DNA of 64,000 nt from assembly GCF_005221325.1 (NCBI RefSeq), contig NZ_CP039889.1:2182501-2246500 (forward strand), in the 5' to 3' direction. The stretch's first letter is position 1; every line of letters begins with the position of its first letter. A program made the position numbers and the translations under genes. The notes under the pieces are model-generated. The model did not search any database. It worked only from the letters and a program-made list of their open reading frames with translations, and was not told where the DNA came from. Of the stretch, positions 61,486 to 64,000 are shown piece by piece. This DNA is from Agrobacterium tumefaciens (lineage in GTDB: Bacteria; Pseudomonadota; Alphaproteobacteria; Rhizobiales; Rhizobiaceae).

Positions 61486-62451
61486 TTAGAGCGCCCGTAG
61501 TCTAGCCTCGAAGTCCGGATGGCCAAGCAGCATTCGGCAGCGCAGAAAACGCCAGCCAGCATGTTTCAGGAATTCAACACCCTTCGGTGGTGACCGAAGC
61601 TCCAACACGAGGCTGCGCAGGGCCCAGTAGAGATCGTCCGCCGCAGCATAGACACGGCAGCGACTGAACGCCTTTTCGGTGAACGCGCCATCATGCATCT
61701 CGAGCAGCGGCTTCATCTGGCTTTCGAACTGGTAAAGCTCGTTCATCTGCACACCAAGCTGATAATAGGGGTCGATATCAGCGGCCATGTCGAAATCAAC
61801 GAGTTGCAAAGACCCGTTGGGGCCAAGCATGACATTCGAAGCTTGCGGATCCCCGTGGGCCGGTTTCACATCCACCCCTGCTGCCGTAACGGCCTCGCGG
61901 ATCGGCCTCATCCAGGACAGCATCCACTCTGCATCACCGGGCAGATCGGCATCGCCAGCCGAGACGATCGACCATAGCTCGTCGATCCCTTCAAAGACCG
62001 ACCATGTGTGCCCGAAGGGCACACCGGCTGCGATTGTTTTCTGCATCTCTAACAGTCGGGCAGCCCTTGCCAGTTGCATGAGATCGTCGATCTTGGCCGT
62101 CCGCCAGCCGTCTCCAAGTCGGCAAAACAGCGCTGCACGGGTCTTACTATCGTACACGATAGGTTCAGGAGAGAAGCCGAGCTCGTGAAAACGGGTTGCG
62201 GCAGCAAACGCCACTTCGCCATCGACCAGATCGGCGACTTCATCAGCACCAAGCCGCAGGAAATATTCCGCTTCCCCTTCGGGGCTTGCGACTGCAAAGC
62301 CGCTGGACTCGACGGCGTGGTAAGACGGTGATGCGACAGCAGCCGTTGACGGAGTGTAGGCCGGTCTGGTTCCGACCACGGCAGAAAACGCAAGAAGCGC
62401 GTTTTCTGCGCGTTCTTCCACCGGGTTTTGCGGCGATCCCACTTTCTTCAT
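61486..62451 (-). CDS. APH-family phosphotransferase
   Basis: Protein of 321 aa. The kinase-fold catalytic loop is PAHGDPQASNVMLG (His-Gly-Asp with the Asn), and the metal Asp is in LQLVDFDMAADIDPYYQLG; the N-terminal lobe is less standard, with AEYFLRLGADEVADLV. It is in the same operon as the choline-kinase-like gene but differs in the AADIDPYYQ segment, so the substrate may differ. Its start overlaps the amidohydrolase gene by 4 bp. Confidence 0.78.
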   Translation of the reverse strand: MKKVGSPQNPVEERAENALLAFSAVVGTRPAYTPSTAAVASPSYHAVESSGFAVASPEGEAEYFLRLGADEVADLVDGEVAFAAATRFHELGFSPEPIVYDSKTRAALFCRLGDGWRTAKIDDLMQLARAARLLEMQKTIAAGVPFGHTWSVFEGIDELWSIVSAGDADLPGDAEWMLSWMRPIREAVTAAGVDVKPAHGDPQASNVMLGPNGSLQLVDFDMAADIDPYYQLGVQMNELYQFESQMKPLLEMHDGAFTEKAFSRCRVYAAADDLYWALRSLVLELRSPPKGVEFLKHAGWRFLRCRMLLGHPDFEARLRAL

Positions 62452-63737
62452 TCTGCAGCCTCGACGAGTTCTGCCGCCTGCAGGCCTTCACAAGCGATCC
62501 GGTAGAGCATGTCGGCAAGAATCTGCGTGCCAACGGCTTGGTCTTCCGGAGAGGTGTATTCGGTTGGATGATGGATAACGCCATCACGGCTGTGCACCGC
62601 AAGTACCACCGCCGGGCAAACCGCTGACATCGCAACGGAGTCATGGCCGCCGATCGTATCGAGGTGGCGAGCGCTCAACCCGAGATTTGCTGCTGCACTT
62701 TCAGCCAGGGCAATTAGTCCAGGCGCGAATTTTCCAGCCTTGCGGCGGTCAATCGAGCGCACTTCGGAGGTTACTCCGGCCTTTAACGCGGCCTCGTCGA
62801 TCTTGATTTTCATCTTGCGCTCTGCATCCGCCAGCACTTCTGGCGACGCTGAACGCAGTTCAATGAACAGCACTGCCTCCGCTGGCACCACATTCGGCGA
62901 ATTGGGAAAGACTTCCAGTCGCCCAACCGAGGTATGCAGGTCGAGGCCATGCTCGGTCGAAAGTTGTTTAAGGTCGGCGATCAGATAGGCAGCAGCAAGC
63001 AACGCATCCTTGCGGTCTGCCATCGGAGTAGCGCCCGTGTGGGCCTGACGGCCGAGGAAGGCGAGGCGATATTTCGTGGCGCCCCAGAAGCGCGTAAAGA
63101 TACCGAACCGCTCGCCGGCGTTGCTGAGTGTCGTGTCTCCCTCGATATGCAGCTCGATCAGGGCGTCGGGAATCTCGACCTTGTCTCTTCCCGCATAACC
63201 GATCTCTTCCAGCGACTGGCGCACGGTGATGCCGTCCCCGTCTGCCCTGTCGAGCGCCCATTCGAGTTCCGCTGCGCCGGCAAAAACACTGCTGCCCAAA
63301 AGGCTGGGCTGGAAACGTGCACCCTCCTCGTTTGTCCAGTTGACGATCTGAAAGTTGCAGGCGGAAAGCCGGCCCTCAGCCTTGAGGCGCTCGGTCACGG
63401 CGAGAACCGCTTCGCAGCCGGCAATAACGCCAAGCGCGCCGTCGAAGCGCCCGCCGTTCGGCTGACTGTCAATGTGCGAACCGACCATGATCACCGGAGC
63501 ATTGGCGCCAGCCAGCGTCATCTTGCCAAACTGGTTGCCAATGGCATCGATGGACTGCGTGAAGCCGTTATCGGCAAACCAGCGACCCAGCCAATCGCGC
63601 GCCATGCCGTCTTCTCTGGACAGTGTAAGGCGTGTCATCGATCCGTCGGGACCACCGCCAAAGGTGGACACAGCCTCCATCAGCGCCTGAAGACGATTGG
63701 GATTGATTGGGGCAGGTGAGGAAGGAGCGTCAGGCAT
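62448..63737 (-). CDS. Zn-dependent M20 amidohydrolase (N-carbamoyl-amino-acid hydrolase / allantoate amidohydrolase type)
   Basis: Protein of 429 aa from the ATG at 63737. The metal site is typical of HyuC/AllC: VGSHIDSQPNGGRFDGALGV (His, Asp), NWTNEEGARFQPSLLGS (catalytic Glu), ELHIEGDTTL and the closing HDSVAMSAVCPAVVLAVHSRDGVIHHPTEY with the last His. The dimerisation domain contains GRQAHTGATPMADRKDAL. It should hydrolyse a ureido or carbamoyl compound, a possible source of ammonia beside eutBC. It follows the DeoR regulator, overlapping its stop by 8 bp. Confidence 0.9.
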   Translation of the reverse strand: MPDAPSSPAPINPNRLQALMEAVSTFGGGPDGSMTRLTLSREDGMARDWLGRWFADNGFTQSIDAIGNQFGKMTLAGANAPVIMVGSHIDSQPNGGRFDGALGVIAGCEAVLAVTERLKAEGRLSACNFQIVNWTNEEGARFQPSLLGSSVFAGAAELEWALDRADGDGITVRQSLEEIGYAGRDKVEIPDALIELHIEGDTTLSNAGERFGIFTRFWGATKYRLAFLGRQAHTGATPMADRKDALLAAAYLIADLKQLSTEHGLDLHTSVGRLEVFPNSPNVVPAEAVLFIELRSASPEVLADAERKMKIKIDEAALKAGVTSEVRSIDRRKAGKFAPGLIALAESAAANLGLSARHLDTIGGHDSVAMSAVCPAVVLAVHSRDGVIHHPTEYTSPEDQAVGTQILADMLYRIACEGLQAAELVEAAE

Positions 63738-64000
63738 GTATGATTTCCACGTTTGATTGATTGAATTGTTCCGAGAATTCCCGGGCCACCACGCCACTGG
63801 TCACGACCGCATCGATGTCATTGAGACCAAAGGTGTGAATGGAGCCGAGGCGGCCGAATTTCGAGCTGTCGGCAACGACCACCGAGCGTTTTGCCTGCGC
63901 CTTGGCAACGCGGCGCAAGACGGCCTCGTCTTCACCGAAGTCCATGAAGCCCCGGTCGGAGTGGATCGCACTAATGGCGATGATGGCCAGATCAAAGAAA
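63730..64000 (-). CDS. DeoR-family transcriptional regulator, C-terminal part (starts outside the window)
   Basis: The frame is open to the window edge and encodes only the sugar-phosphate-isomerase-like effector domain: FDLAIIAISAIHSDRGFMD, EDEAVLRRVAKAQAKRSVVVADSSKFG and LNDIDAVVTSG. This is the usual DeoR C-terminal half with ADSSKFG. The HTH lies outside. It is transcribed in the same direction as the hydrolase-kinase-phosphatase-eutBC operon, overlapping the hydrolase start by 8 bp, so it likely autoregulates that operon. Confidence 0.87.
   Translation of the reverse strand, partial: FFDLAIIAISAIHSDRGFMDFGEDEAVLRRVAKAQAKRSVVVADSSKFGRLGSIHTFGLNDIDAVVTSGVVAREFSEQFNQSNVEIIHA

Overview
The window reads as DNA from a Rhizobiaceae-type alphaproteobacterium (Agrobacterium/Rhizobium group). 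The evidence is high GC with strongly biased third positions, dense ATGA-type gene overlaps, many GntR/TetR/HxlR/AraC/DeoR regulators beside small catabolic operons, one-permease polar amino-acid ABC uptake, and BMC-free eutBC. No rRNA or tRNA gene was recognised. The genus is an inference.

Layout. (1) 1-1362: truncated AraC-type regulator facing a short-chain dehydrogenase. (2) 1397-11964: GntR/FCD regulator divergent from a ten-gene operon. It holds an ABC importer (binding protein, permease, ATPase), an M20 deacylase, an enolase-superfamily enzyme, a creatinase/ectoine-hydrolase-like M24 protein, an orphan CTP-synthase-like glutamine amidotransferase, a VOC protein, a GhrA-like reductase and a D-amino-acid transaminase. 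It looks like uptake and breakdown of an N-acylated or peptide-like amino compound whose identity cannot be read from sequence. (3) 12148-22796: a patchwork of small redox and acyl-chemistry genes with their own regulators, containing decayed gene pieces (HxlR, old yellow enzyme, perhaps SDR). (4) 23198-23401: cold-shock protein.

(5) 23834-55171, the main feature: a nearly complete alginate biosynthesis locus in non-canonical form. Order: algI, algJ, alg8, alg44, a 1278-residue algG with an alpha-helical solenoid fused to its N-terminus, algL (frameshifted at an A7 run), a 985-aa Sel1-repeat protein, algX, algF, Sel1-repeat proteins of 968 and 431 aa, a second algL-like lyase on the opposite strand, algD, an algA whose isomerase half lacks its metal site, a type I secretion ATPase and adaptor, and a 1216-aa RTX protein with an SGNH/sialate-esterase-like domain. 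GDP-mannose is made by AlgA, oxidised by AlgD, polymerised by Alg8 under c-di-GMP control through the PilZ domain of Alg44, epimerised by AlgG, acetylated by AlgI/J/F/X and trimmed by AlgL. No AlgE-type porin and no canonical AlgK is seen; the periplasmic scaffold appears to be replaced by the Sel1-repeat proteins and the AlgG solenoid. algI and algD are preceded by matching promoter-like elements (TTGACT-N9-ATTCATATT) 21 kb apart, suggesting one regulon.

(6) 55833-57416: CPA1 Na+/H+ antiporter. (7) 57480-64000, minus strand: a DeoR regulator (partial) leading an operon of an M20 amidohydrolase, two APH/choline-kinase-fold proteins, an inositol-monophosphatase-family phosphatase and EutB-EutC ethanolamine ammonia-lyase, without microcompartment genes. 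A perfect 46-bp repeat lies just outside each side of the 22-55 kb region (21894 and 55743).
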